From: Bedellia somnulentella
Taxonomy: Eukaryota > Arthropoda > Insecta > Lepidoptera > Bedelliidae
DNA: 64,000 nucleotides
Assembly: GCA_963576735.1 (NCBI GenBank)
Contig: OY755172.1
Location: 6,324,001 to 6,388,000 of the forward strand
Reading direction: 5' to 3'
Numbering within the stretch: the stretch's first letter is position 1; each line of letters opens with the position of its first letter. Below the pieces are notes generated by a model. That model did not search any database. It was given only the letters and a program-made list of their open reading frames with translations, and was not told the origin of the DNA. Below, in pieces: positions 11,276-23,500 of the stretch. A program made the position numbers and the translations under genes.

Positions 11276-12075
11276 CAGAGTTAAAGGGTTTTGTTTGATC
11301 ATATGTAGATATCAAATTAGAAATCTATCCGAAATCCGATTTTAGATATCGATTTCTGTTTGTGATTGAAGAAAACCTTTAATGAAAACGGATTTTGAGT
11401 TTAATCGAATCATCGACATTACGCCGTAGTGACATGACTCTAAGGACTAAACTAACAGATATGTATTGTTTTTACTCTGTTGGCGGATTACGAGTTTCAA
11501 TCGAATTTCGTTTTTGATCAATTTGATTGAGTTCCATACATCAGAGTGAAAAAACCATACATATTTTTGTCTCCTTTACTTCTTAGCATTATTTCACAGG
11601 CGTAACTCGATAGAAAACGAAATTTCGAATCAAATCTCGCAATCGGCTTACAGTATATGCTTATGGGATATACAATCCTTATCACTACGTAACTCTCTCT
11701 CTCTCTTACTCATACTGACACCATTACCATTACCATTACCATTACCATTTTGGTAGGAAGAGAATATCGAAGGACATTTTGCACGATTATGATAAATCTC
11801 TTTTGCTTCTCTCGCATTCACTATTCTTCGATTTTCGCCTTTAAGTAAATACGGCGTAAATTTAACGATTCGATAAAACTCGCAATCCGTTTAATGAAAA
11901 ACTATCATAAATCTTTCAATTCTAATAGTAATAATGAAATCAGTAAAAAAACATTACGATTTCTTTTTGAGAATCTTACTTATATATTTAATAATTTATA
12001 GAATTATAAATAGATAATTACTTTCACTCTTTAACAAAGTTTCGTCGTATGTCACAGCGCAAATTTCATTAAATT

Positions 12076-12545
12076 AATATCTGTCCTCTCACAGCCCATA
12101 TATGTCCCCACCAAGGGGCTCGAGCCTACCTTATATAGGGCGATTTGGCCATAGTCCACCACGCTGGCCTATTGCGGATTGGCAGACTAACGATTACTAC
12201 CGTAATAGTAACCGGGACCGATGGCTTAACGTGCCCTCCGAAGCATGGAATCATCTTAATTTTCGGATGATCAGATAATACTTTCTTTTTCTACAGGTGA
12301 AGATTTGTAAATAGCATTGTGTATTCCTAATTAGTATTATATTGTTTATATTGGTCTTTTAATCTTCCAAAGAAAATAAAATAAAGAAAATAAAATAACT
12401 GCAATTAAAAAGACTGTAATATACTCCTAGACTGGGTTAAATCTTACAAATTAAATTTGTAAGGTTACCACCCACCCCCCGGCGATTGAACCCGAGACCT
12501 TCGTACTTGGAACCAAGCGCTTAACCGCGTGACCACGGAGGTCCG
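12076..12545 (-). repeat. SINE-C, inverted copy with an internal insertion
   Basis: Reverse-complement of the 6540 family. GTCCACCACGCTGGCC and ACGTGCCCTCCGAAGCATGG lie at one end, and the tRNA-like GACCTTCGTACTTGG plus GTGACCACGGAGG at the other. About 120 bp of AT-rich sequence near 12290-12408 is extra relative to copy 1. Confidence 0.65.
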
Positions 12546-13181
12546 AATTTTTTTTTTCGAATGTACGCTACTTTTTTGAATTTCATCGATCCAATAGGTT
12601 TTAAATATATGTTATCCCTTCTGTAAATATTTTATGTTTGATGTACAATAAAGATTGAAATAGGTTTTAAAAACATCCTTTTTATTCGATATCGATACAA
12701 ACGATTTTCGACTGAATATCACATACCTAACCTAGTTTGTTTTTGTTTATAACTCCCGCGAGTTAACATGACACCTGGCTCGATTGACGTTTGTTGAAAG
12801 TACTGAGTGCATAAAAGTCAGCTGACCTTTTTTAAATGGGATACAATTATTTTTTTATTGACTTGCAAATTTATTTTTATATCAGATATTGTTCAGTATG
12901 TTGGGTACATTGCCTTCGCAATGGGTACAAAGCCTTTGGCTGTAGCACTGATTACTTTATACTCTGTATATATTTATTTGTGATTAATAGTTATCAGGAA
13001 AAAGGCGGGAAACTTCAAAAGAAGCGGGAGCAACTTTTTTTCAATTTATTTAATTTAATTTTAAATATTGGTTTCAGTAACTTTTAACAGATAAGATTTG
13101 TTAATTTTTGTAAATATTTGTGTATTACATATTTATAGTAGTGTAGCTGAATAGTTGGTAAGTTTTTAATACATTTTTGAT

Positions 13182-14762
13182 ATGGAACCCCCAGAAGATC
13201 CTGGGGGAACGTCCTGCTCTCAGGATGTGGCTTATAATGTCATTATTACAAACACAAATAATGATGAATCTGGTATGGACACAGAAGGGTCCATGAATTC
13301 AATAAATTTAAATAGATCTCGCAAACGAGCCCATGGTAGCCGTGTATGTCGTCATTGCAACAAAAAAAGGCGAAGTAAAAACTCGGCCAACATTAAAGAA
13401 TCTGATTGCAAATGCATTTCTGAAACAGATCCTACCCCAATTAATGACACTAACTTAATAGCTCCTACTGATTCAATTCAATCAACAGTAACTAAGCCAA
13501 GGTTAGGGCGAAATACATATGACAAGGATGATGTGGGCCCTTTTATTGTGCATGTTCAAAGGGAAGGTAGTCCAGATCAAAATACATTTCTTCATCCAAT
13601 GACATTTGGAAAATTTTTAAGAGCACAAAATATTAAAAGCATTGTAAATGGAAGTTTAAAAAGAATAGGTCGCAATAAAATATCTGTTGCATTTGAGTCT
13701 GGTGATGGTGCCAATTCTTTTATTACAAGCGAGGTAATTAAATCATCATTATATAAAGCATACATTCCCACTTTCCATGTTACTCGTCTAGGAATTGTTA
13801 GAGGCATACCACAGGAGTGGTCTGATGATGAAATTCTAGAAAGTATAAAAGTCCCAATAGGTTGTGGTAAAATTATAAAACTAAGAAGAATTAGGCGTAA
13901 AAGTTTAATTGAAGGTGAAACTAAATTTATAAATACAGGTTCTGTTGTGTTGACGTTTGATGGGCAGGTACTACCTAAACGCATTTATATCTGTTATAAT
14001 GCATTACCAGTAGAATTATATATTTACCCTACTATTCAATGCTACAACTGTTGTCGGTATGGTCATGTTAGAATGCAATGTAGATCAAAACCTCATTGTT
14101 TTAAATGTGGTGGAGAACATTTAGGTTATACTTGTGAGGTAGATGAAGATGAAGCAAAGTGCTTCATATGTAAAGGCTCTCATTTTGCCACCAACAGAAA
14201 GTGTCCAGAATTTGAGCGACAAAAGGCAATTAAAGTTTCTATGGCAAATAGTTGCATTTCCTATGCTGAAGCGCAGAAACTACATCCGCAAGTAAACAAA
14301 TCTTATGCTGATGTTCTCTCTGCTGCACCTGCAAGTAAATTATATAATTTAGGTCATGATTCACATCATACATCACATCAATCATTAAATAATAATTCTT
14401 CATTAACAAATTCATACAAAAAGACAGTATTTTTGAAACCTCGCACTCCCCCTAAATCATATAGTGGGTATGATAAGGCTGCTCATGAAGCCATACTAAG
14501 AGAAAACCAAATCCCAGTTTTATCCAATGGTTGTGGATTCAATACACAAAATGAAAAAGTTTCACATAATAAAACAGATAAAACAACTATAGAGATAATT
14601 ATAACTCTTATAAAAACACTTCTGACACAGAATACACATTTTTCACCGTCCAACGCTGCTTCTATTTTACAAGAATTAATTCTTTTATTAAATCCGACCA
14701 TTAATGGATCCACATCTTCCTCCGAACGTGATACAGTGGAACTGCCGCAGCGCAAGTTCTAA
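13182..14762 (+). CDS. LINE ORF1, zinc-knuckle (gag-like) nucleic-acid-binding protein
   Basis: 526 codons, intact. LINE ORF1 proteins bind element RNA to form the transposition particle (family knowledge). The N-terminal third is basic and low in complexity, with CRHCNKKRRSK near residue 57. Three consecutive Cys/His knuckles lie at about residues 287-345: CYNCCRYGHVRMQC, CFKCGGEHLGYTC and CFICKGSHFATNRKC. The C-terminus is Ser/Asn-rich. The last 59 nt overlap the start of ORF2 in another frame, suggesting coupled or reinitiated translation of ORF2. Confidence 0.88.
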   Translation: MEPPEDPGGTSCSQDVAYNVIITNTNNDESGMDTEGSMNSINLNRSRKRAHGSRVCRHCNKKRRSKNSANIKESDCKCISETDPTPINDTNLIAPTDSIQSTVTKPRLGRNTYDKDDVGPFIVHVQREGSPDQNTFLHPMTFGKFLRAQNIKSIVNGSLKRIGRNKISVAFESGDGANSFITSEVIKSSLYKAYIPTFHVTRLGIVRGIPQEWSDDEILESIKVPIGCGKIIKLRRIRRKSLIEGETKFINTGSVVLTFDGQVLPKRIYICYNALPVELYIYPTIQCYNCCRYGHVRMQCRSKPHCFKCGGEHLGYTCEVDEDEAKCFICKGSHFATNRKCPEFERQKAIKVSMANSCISYAEAQKLHPQVNKSYADVLSAAPASKLYNLGHDSHHTSHQSLNNNSSLTNSYKKTVFLKPRTPPKSYSGYDKAAHEAILRENQIPVLSNGCGFNTQNEKVSHNKTDKTTIEIIITLIKTLLTQNTHFSPSNAASILQELILLLNPTINGSTSSSERDTVELPQRKF

Positions 14763-17700
14763 AAAATCTGACATTATATATATTATTAATAAGTATAAAC
14801 CATTTATTTTTGCTTTGCAAGAAACATGGTTAAAACCAGATAGTTTATTTAAAATTTCAGGTTATGCCTGTATATCTGAAAACAAATATAATGGTCATTG
14901 TGGTGTTGCCATTCTTGTTAAACACCATTTGCCATTTATTCACATTCCAATTTCAAATCATAGTAGTGAATTTTCTATTATTGCTGTACAAGTGAACAAA
15001 ATTTGTTTCGTGTCAATATATATTCCCCGTCCAACTTCTATTATATTTAATGAAATAGAGTCAATTTTATCTTCAATACCAAAACCTTTTTTAATTTTAG
15101 GTGATTTTAATTGCCAACATGCTGCATGGGGAAGCAATCTAGCAAGTAGTCCAACTCCTTGTGCTTCCGATATTTTAAGAATTTGTGATTCACTTAATAT
15201 ATGCATTTTGAATAATGGATCAGCAACGCGCCGTACGAAAATTGGCGAAGGAAAAAGTGTTCCCGATCTTTCAATTTCGTCCCCTAAATTAGCTTCGTCA
15301 TTGGAATGGTTAACGCTACCTTTGACGTATGGTAGTGATCATTTCCCAATCCAAATTAATTTTCCATCAAATTTTATTAAACCTTCTCAAAAACGTCATC
15401 CTAGGCTAAAGTATAACTTAAGTAATGCTGATTGGCAAACATTTAGCGAGAAGGTTGAGCAAAAAATATCCACTCTTCCTATAATAGAGAATGGGTCTGA
15501 AAGTGAGTGTTCTAAAGCAATAACTGAAGTGTTATTAAATGTAGCAAACTCATGCTTTCCAATTAAAATTGTATCTGACTATAAAATACCATCTCCTCCT
15601 TGGTGGGATAGGGAATGTACAGAATCAGTCAATAAAAGAAAAACAGCTGAAATACAATATTTACTAGATTCAACTGACGAAAATTTCGATGCTCTATCAC
15701 TTCAAATGAATGAAACAAGAAAATTATTAAAACAAAAGAAATTTCATGGTTGGCGTAGTTTTTGTTCCTCTATATCACCAAATGCAAGACCTTCTTTTGT
15801 ATGGCAAAACATAAGAAGATTCAGAGGTGCTTTTAAAAACAAGCAATCGAATACTATTCAATTATCTAAAGCCGAAGATCTTTTAGATAAGTTAGCACCT
15901 GCTTTTGTTCCGTCGGACCATACCTATTTGTCTTTTGATCCTTCTGTTTACTATGACAGAAATGATTTAAATTCTCCCTTTAGCATTGATGAAATGAATT
16001 GTGTATTAACCAATTTAAAAGATTCAACACCTGGCGTAGACGGCATACCTTATTCCTTTTTCGTCCATTTAAAAGAATATTCTATCTTGTATTTTCTAAA
16101 CCTCATAAATACTATTGCTTTTTCGGGTAATATACCGGAACAGTGGAGAACACAAGAAATTGTTCCTATTCCAAAAGATACCCAAAATGCATTATCTGCT
16201 TCTTCATTCAGGCCGGTAGCATTGTCGTCGGTCCTACTTAAAATTTCTGAAAATTTAATTAAAAACAGATTAGAATGGTTTGTGGAAAACCAGAAGCTGT
16301 TATCAGAGTCGCAATATGGCTTCAGGAGAGGCAAAAGTACAATTGATGCAATTAGTTTATTAATTACAGATATTCGTATAGCATTCTCCAACGATCATTC
16401 AGTACTCGCTTCATTTCTTGATGTCACCTCTGCCTATGATAATGTAGATATTAATATTTTGAAACAAAAACTTAGGGATATGAAAGTTCCTCTTATGTTG
16501 GTAAACTTTATTGTAAATATTTTATGTCAAAGACACATATTTATAACTACTGGGGAGGATAACTCAAAAATAACTCGAACTGTTTGGAGAGGTCTTCCTC
16601 AAGGTTCAGTACTTAGTCCGATGCTCTACAATTTATATACTTCTGACTTGGAAAATTCTGTTCAAACTAACAATTCTATCTATATCATTCAATATGCTGA
16701 CGACTTATTAATATATACCATTAATAAATCTCCTACTGATGCTTCATTAGAGATGTCTGTAGCTTTAGAAAATCTCAGTGTATGGTTGTCTAATAACGGA
16801 TTACAACTATCACCATCTAAAAGTGAAGTTGTTTTGTTTTCTAGAATGCGTGTAATCCCACCTATAGCTGTTGAATACATACATACATACATACATATAC
16901 TCACGCCATTAATTCCCATTGGGGTAGGCAGAGACTATCGATCGCCACTTCGTACGATCCTGACAAACCTCTCTAGCTTCGTTTACATCCATAAATCTTT
17001 TCATACATGCTCTTTTATTCTTCATACTTCGGACGCCAGCCTTTTTGAGCACACTCTCAATTTGGTCCAAGTGTGTAAAATACAATACTGTTGAATACAA
17101 TCATGTTCAAATACCTATAAAAGACAAAGTTAAGTTCTTAGGTGTAATTCTAGACAGTAAATTAACGGGAATCCCTCACTGTGATTTCATTGTTACTAAA
17201 GCGGAACGTATTTTAAATATGTTAAGATGTTTATCCGGAGTATGGTGGGGTGCTCACCCATTCTCAATGAAAATGTTGTACGATGCGTTCATCAGAAGTT
17301 TGTTAGATTATGGATCATTTTTATTGGAACCTGGTAGCAAACCAGCATTTAAAAGATTAGACCTTATACAGTATAAAGCTTTGCGACTTATTTGTGGAGC
17401 TATGAAATCTAGTCCTATTAACGCTTTACAGTTAGAATGTTGTGAATCTCCATTGCATTTAAGAAGACAATACCTTTCGGATAGATTTTTAATACGAATT
17501 TCACAGTTTTCTGAGCACCCTTTATTACACAAACTCCACAGCTTAACACAATTAACAACTACGTCTAAATATTGGAAATTCAAAAACGTTCCTTGTCTTG
17601 TTAAAAGCTTCCACAAAATTTCAGAAATCTCTGCTCCTATTTATTCATCGCCTATTCTTCCTATTTTTTCTATTCCTTTCGAAGCTTTGTTTGTAGTACC

Positions 17701-18664
17701 TGACATTAAACTAGACATGGGTATAAGCAGAGACCAAAATACATCAAACATAGAATTTATTAGCATTTTAGAGAATGAATTCAAAAATTGGCACCATATT
17801 TATACAGACGCATCAAAAATAGTTGAACCTTCAAGTTTTGTTGGAGTCGGAACGTACCATCATCAGTTTAATATTGTACAGAAAATAAAGTTACCTTGTG
17901 AATCATCATCTTTTACAGGAGAATGTATGGCGATATTTAAAGCTCTGGAATATATTTTGGTCATGGGACTACTAAAAACCACAATTTTCAGTGATAGTTT
18001 GAGTGCTCTTCAATCATTATTAACTTATCCTCTATCAGCTAATCATTGCTATGAGTTAATTATCCTTATAAGAAACAAACTTCTTATATGCTATAATAAA
18101 GGTTTGAAGGTTAGATTTGCTTGGGTTCCTGGTCATTGCGGTATCCGTGGCAATGAAAAAGCTGATTTTATTGCTAAGGATGCTGTTAGTGAGGGTGACG
18201 TTTGTCATTTTAAGAATTACTTTCACGATGTTCTTGGAATGGCAAAATCATCGTTACAGCGGTCATGGAGCTTAGGTTGGTCTGAGACTTCAAAAGTTAA
18301 AGGTTGTTTTTATGCAAGGATTCAACCTGAAATTCCGTCAAAACCTTGGTTTAGGACTGGATCATTTAACAAAATAATAACTTCTATTATAATTCGGATG
18401 CGATTGGGACATGTTACTACCCCAGCTCATCTTTATAAATTAGGCATTGTAAATAGTAACTTATGTAGTTGTCGATTAGATGTAGGTAATTTAAATCACA
18501 TATTCTTTTCTTGCCCTTTGTACGATCGCTCTTTATTTCTATCCAACTTATTATCTTATGGTGTAAATTTTCCGACATGTATTGAAACTCTTTTATGTAC
18601 TTTGAATTTGAATATTTATTTAATAATTAGTTTGTTTATTTTAGATAATAGAATTAAATTGTAA
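14704..18664 (+). pseudogene. LINE ORF2: endonuclease, reverse transcriptase and RNase H, broken by an insertion
   Basis: An APE-type endonuclease opens the ORF (QWNCRS, QETWLK, GDFNCQHAAWG, SDHFPI). The reverse transcriptase follows, with FRPVALSS, QYGFRRGKST, GLPQGSVLSP and the active-site QYADDLLIY. The C-terminal part has an RNase H with YTDAS, GECMAI, FSDSLSAL and GNEKADF, giving the D-E-D-D set. A LINE-X fragment with one target duplication (220 nt, shifting the frame by +1) interrupts it between about 16880 and 17087. The upstream frame runs 14704-17094 and the downstream frame resumes at about 17100 to 18664. No other break was seen. Confidence 0.85.
16880..17087 (-). mobile_element. 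LINE-X 3' fragment (copy 3) nested in LINE ORF2
   Basis: Flanked by the 12-mer CTGTTGAATACA at 16868-16879 and 17088-17099. On the minus strand it encodes the last codons of a reverse-transcriptase ORF ([20 protein letters not shown]) followed by the 3' end and a CATACATACATA tail. Confidence 0.85.
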
Positions 18665-18865
18665 TTAACGTTTCTTATCTTGTCTGAATTTCTTTAAATG
18701 TTTCGTGTTAGGATACATAATAAGTATACATTGCAAGTTTCCCTTCCTTAAATAGAAAGTGGCAAATCACTAACCGTGGATGCCAAAGATAGAAAAAAAA
18801 AAAAAAAAAAAAATAGTTATCAAATTACATCTATCGTAATAACTTATCAAAATACGTTAAATAAA

Positions 18866-19118
18866 TAGTATAATTACATGCATATACTCACAGCTATAAA
18901 TCCCTAGAAGGGGTAGCTAGAGCTAAGGAACTAGAAATTCCTCAGCCACTTTTGGCAAGTTGAGTGGGGAAAAGATGGTGAAATAAAAGTTGTTGGTGAT
19001 AGGTCTCCAACCGCATCGCCCAAAAAGCCCCAATACCGTTAGTCGCCTCTTACTTACACCCACCGGCAGAAATGGGGTAGTGTTATTCTAAGCCAACACT
19101 ACACAGCTAACATAATAT
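18866..19118 (-). repeat. SINE-B, full-length copy inside the DNA transposon
   Basis: Minus-oriented. It starts on the plus strand with CATATACTCACAGCTATAAA and ends with GTAGTGTTATTCTAAGCC. It lies between the LINE and the transposase relic. Confidence 0.75.
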
Positions 19119-19192
19119 ACACAGCTAGAATAATTAACTTCTGATAGAAATTAAACAAACATATAATATTAAATAGATTTATTTCAAGATAA

Positions 19193-19860
19193 TTACTCAT
19201 CAACATCACTCATTTCTTCAATACCTGACATAATAGAAGTGTCACTTTCTTCTCCCTCGCTCGCTTCACTGTCGGAGCTTTCTTCACCCCCAAGTGAAAT
19301 AATAAACTCCCTTTCTCTTGTTTCCTGCAGTAGATCTTGCACCAAATATTCTTTTTCAAGTCTCTGTACATGGTTTACCTTCTTTTTCCAGTCAGCAGCA
19401 ATTATGGAAACAATCGCTTCTTTAGTTAATTTTTCAATGTGTTTCTCCGACTGATCGATATTTTTGTCTGCCACCCTTTGTTTGATCAAATTCCAGATAC
19501 ATTCGATCGGATTAAGATCACAGTGGTAGGGTGGCAGACGTACGACCTCGTGGCCGTGCTCCCTTAATAATTCGTCTACCACATATTTTTTTTCCGGCTT
19601 ATTCAATCTTATAATTTGATATAGCTCTGGTTTTGTCATATTTGCAGCATAACTTACATTATTATTTGTTAACCAGCTTTGCATGTCACTCTTCAATGAT
19701 GACTGGCACGGAATTTTTTCGGATTGCGTTTAGTGGTACGGAGCATTATCAATCACAACTATGCCACTTAGAGGCAAGTTCGGCAACAATTTTTCATGTG
19801 TTCATCTGTTCTGATCTCATTTTCTGAATGTTTTTATGTCTTTCAAACCATAAAAATTTA
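19193..19860 (-). pseudogene. Decayed DDE transposase (IS630/Tc1/mariner superfamily), C-terminal half
   Basis: An open frame of 167 codons ends at 19193 and carries the signature HEVVRLPPYHCDLNPIE, the region of the third catalytic acidic residue, followed by WNLIKQRV and an acidic Ser/Glu/Asp-rich tail. Just upstream, the same frame encodes GIVVIDNAPYH (second catalytic Asp), immediately followed by a TAA. A frame break lies before EKLLPNLP. The N-terminal DNA-binding half is absent, so the copy is inactive. It lies between the inverted repeats of the 12750-20362 element and is most likely its own transposase. Confidence 0.8.
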
Positions 19861-20587
19861 AGAAAAAATATTTACAAGATTCTTTTTTTTTTCAAAAAAA
19901 AACTTGGCCTTTTTATTTAGACCCATATGTTATTTTAGAACTTAATAGCATTTTTTATTCATTTCGGTTGATAGACAAGGCTACTTATTAATAAATATCA
20001 ATTTTAAAGAAATTCTAAATATTGTAATGTATTATTATCGTTATTGTAGTTTTTGAATGGAATCTTATCAATTCATCAATATCATACTTCACATACTAAT
20101 AGTTCAGATATCTCGCTTCAGTGACTCTTCGACTCTTCGACTCTTTGTGAACTGAACTAAATTAAATTGGAAACTAAATGAAAGATATACTTCAGTACCT
20201 CCAATTGATATATATCTTTCTTTTCACTGAAGTGACACATTTTGCGCACGTCCAGAGATGCTAACGCTACTGGCGAGAGCGGGGCGCTGCGCGGGATAGC
20301 GGGGGGAGGGTTGTTTATGTTTGTCGAGCCAGGTGTCGTGTCATGTTAACTCGCGGGAGTTATACTTGTACTTTACTTTGAACGAATGGATGAAATTTAA
20401 ATAATTAAAAATGATAATGAATTCGGTGCTAGGGCGACGTTGTTTCGTATTGAATTATCGCACTATAAGATATGAGCTCTTATCTTTGTCGTCGAGGAAT
20501 AGCTTGGTGGTGGACGTAATTAGCTGATAAGAAATTAAGAGAACTCGTATGCAATTAATTACTTAAAATTAAATATAGGCGCTTGCT

Positions 20588-23500
20588 ATGGCATACTTCG
20601 GACCGCGTTATTTAATCAGGTGATTTTAAATATTCATATTTGTTTACTTATACTATGTTACGTTACCTACTTTATAACATTATTATCATGATCGTCGACT
20701 GACAGATTTTTCATCAGTTATTACTTGTTTGCTTACACCTACCAGTTTTTATTTAATTTGTAAATCATTTGATTAATAATTAAAAAAATATATCATGTTG
20801 ATAAATATTTACGATATATCTAAATATTTTCTGTATGTTTATGTTTTACCATTTGTTTGCCGAAGACAGAACTCTCATTTACTGTATTTTTTCTAAACTT
20901 ACAGGAAAAACTCTCCATTATTTGTTCGTTTCAATCATGGACATAACCTAAAGCCTATTGAAAAAAGAATTATTGACAAAGTTTTAATAGCTAACAGAGG
21001 TGAAATAGCATGCAGAGTAATGCGAACTGCCAACAAGCTTGGTATTAGAACTGTTGCTGTTTATTCTGATGCTGATAAACATGCTATGCATGTTGAAAGG
21101 GTAAGAAAACCTTAATAAAGAATGTCTACAAAGTTCAGAAAAAGTGTTATGATTATACTAAATTATTCATGTTGTGAAAAACATTTGCCTTTTAAAGATC
21201 AATAGAGTTGCTTCTCTTACCAATATAATATTTTGTTTCATTTGGTGTATAAGTGGGTAAACATGTGGCATGTTGTTTTTCTCCACCAAAACCAAAATTG
21301 GCATAGTAAAAGTAAAGTCTTTATAAGGAAAATTAAACCTTTAGTCAAAATGAATCAAAAGTTTTTTTGCAAACTATATTACAACAATATGATATAATAT
21401 TTTAGTTTATATTTTAGATCAGAAATATTATTGTTAAATGAAAAAAAAGAAAGCTCACATTTGTTCTTATATGTTGTATGTCAAAAGGTTTACACACATT
21501 TGATACAAAATGTCACATACATATTGTATTTGAACGGGTAATTTTCCGCAAGTCGACGTCTTTTGTGCGCCTGTTGTGCGTCACATACATAATAAATTTA
21601 ATATAATAACTAAATTAGAATGAATAAAATTCTCAACTTTTATATTATTTCCCCATTGTATTTACAGGCTGATGAAGCCTATCATATTGGCCCTGCACCA
21701 TCATCCCAGAGCTATTTAAATGCTAGCAAAATACTTGAAATAGCTAAGAAATCTGGGAGCCAGGCTATTCATCCAGGATATGGATTTCTATCAGAGAATG
21801 TGGAGTTCTGTCAGAAGTGTACTACAGAAGGTGTCATTTTTATTGGACCACCTCCTTCAGCTATAAGAGATATGGGAATCAAAAGGTATACATATGCTGG
21901 GATCTTTGCTCAGATAAATTTACTACCACCTTAAATTCTGTATAAGAAGTATTGAAAAATTCAATCAATAGTGTCTTCTGATGCCAGAACAAATAGAACA
22001 GGAACAAAGAAATAATTAAATCTATTAATCTCTATAGATTTACCTATTGCCTTCAACCGCGGTCCAATACTTTTCTATGAACAGTTAGGGCTAGAAAAAA
22101 TCTTTATGATAGCCCCTCTCTTACATCTTTAAATATATCTAATAATGGTGTTAATGCAGAGCTTTATATTTTATTTTTTGTTTCAGTACATCCAAAGCTA
22201 TCATGGCAGAAGCTGGAGTACCTATAGTCAAAGGTTACCATGGAGCAGAGCAGAGTGTAGAAAAACTCAAAGAGGAAGCTGTAAAGATTGGATTCCCTCT
22301 TATGATCAAAGCTGTGCGTGGTGGTGGTGGCAAAGTAAGTACATACATCAATACATAGCCAATCATTCTTCTAATAAATGTTAAAGTTCTTGCTAGCTTG
22401 ACCAAATATTGAGACCAACACTTACCTTTTAAAGCCTTACATCTCGACCTATACCCATTCTCACTTAGTGGCTTCACTCTTGGGCTATGTCTCATCACCC
22501 TCACAAAAAGGGTGATGAGACATAGCCCACCATATGCACTTTCTGTGTTTTGGTAGAAATTAATACTTATTCTTTTGATTGAATGTACCCTTAAAGGCAG
22601 TTATCATCTTACTTCTTGGACAATTAGGTATCTCAGTAGGCATTGTCCTAACCTTATGAGTAAATCACTCAAGATTCAAACCTCAGACCTTAAGGTTGTG
22701 ACCCTGTTGCTCTTAGTCAGAGTATGGTAATACTTATTGCTTATTCCCAGAGTGGAGTTTGTACAAATTGCGGTATAAACAATGATGTTAGTGAAAAGCA
22801 TTGAGAATGATAAAATAAATATAAGTGTGACTGCGAAATATACTACAATCTTCAACTAACAAACTTATACACACACTCATCACATATATTTGGGCAGTTT
22901 GACTGCCCCAGGAATAGCAATGATCAAAGGCAACTTTAAAATGTTTACAGAAATTTCTCAAGCAGTCTTTTTAAGGATTTTTAATAATATTTATTTATTT
23001 ATATAAACACAAAACAAGTTACATTCGAACAATAAATAAAGGCTCTTATATTATGTTCTAAGTCTAGACTATAGCTCTAAACATTGTTTGTTAGTGTTGA
23101 TAGATTAATTTTATGGTTTTTATATGATACTCTGATTACAGCAATTTCAAAATCCCATTAGGGGCCATCCATAAATACGTCACACGAAACTTAAACATGT
23201 ATTTAAAAATAGTCAAAAGAAAACAGTTAGATATGTATTTGCTTCAGAGCATAATCTCATAGTGAGAGATGTAAATTATAAAGATATATAGATAGAGTTA
23301 ATTATTTTTTTACCTTTTTAGTCACATATAAGCTTCGTGTTTATGTATTTTAAATATTAACATGTGATGTCACAAAGCTTTTCGCTCCCCTACCCCTTGT
23401 CATACTATGTCACATTACGGCGATACTCTGCCCTTCATTAATGAGTGATGTAATTTATGGATGGCCCCTTATGAATACTTTTGATTTAATACCATTTCAT

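Larger units (their letters stand above)
12997..18813 (+). mobile_element. Near-full-length I-clade non-LTR retrotransposon
   Basis: The insertion is bounded by TAGTTATCA just before 12997 and again at 18814-18822 after a poly(A) run, a clean target-site duplication. A 5' leader of about 185 nt precedes two overlapping ORFs: a zinc-knuckle protein, then endonuclease/reverse transcriptase/RNase H. The RNase H domain points to the I-like group. The only obvious lesion is a 220-nt nested insertion in ORF2, so this copy looks young. Clade assignment is by domain order only. Confidence 0.85.
12750..20362 (-). mobile_element. TA-flanked DNA transposon (Tc1/mariner-type relic), host of nested insertions
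   Basis: The ends are inverted copies of TAACTCCCGCGAGTTAACAT. They extend about 35 bp, with a 5-bp indel, to CCTGGCTCGA. TA lies immediately outside both ends (12748-12749 and 20363-20364), the target duplication expected for IS630/Tc1/mariner elements. The outermost 16 bp are self-complementary (TAACTC/GAGTTA). A decayed transposase lies on the minus strand near the right end. Of the 7.6 kb, about 5.8 kb is a LINE at 12997-18813 and about 250 bp a SINE-B, leaving a core of about 1.6 kb. The right end is 226 bp from the Mccc1 start codon. Confidence 0.8.

Noticed and set aside
12836..13087. 83-codon open frame upstream of LINE ORF1
   Set aside because: It spans the LINE insertion point (12997) and so joins two unrelated sequences.
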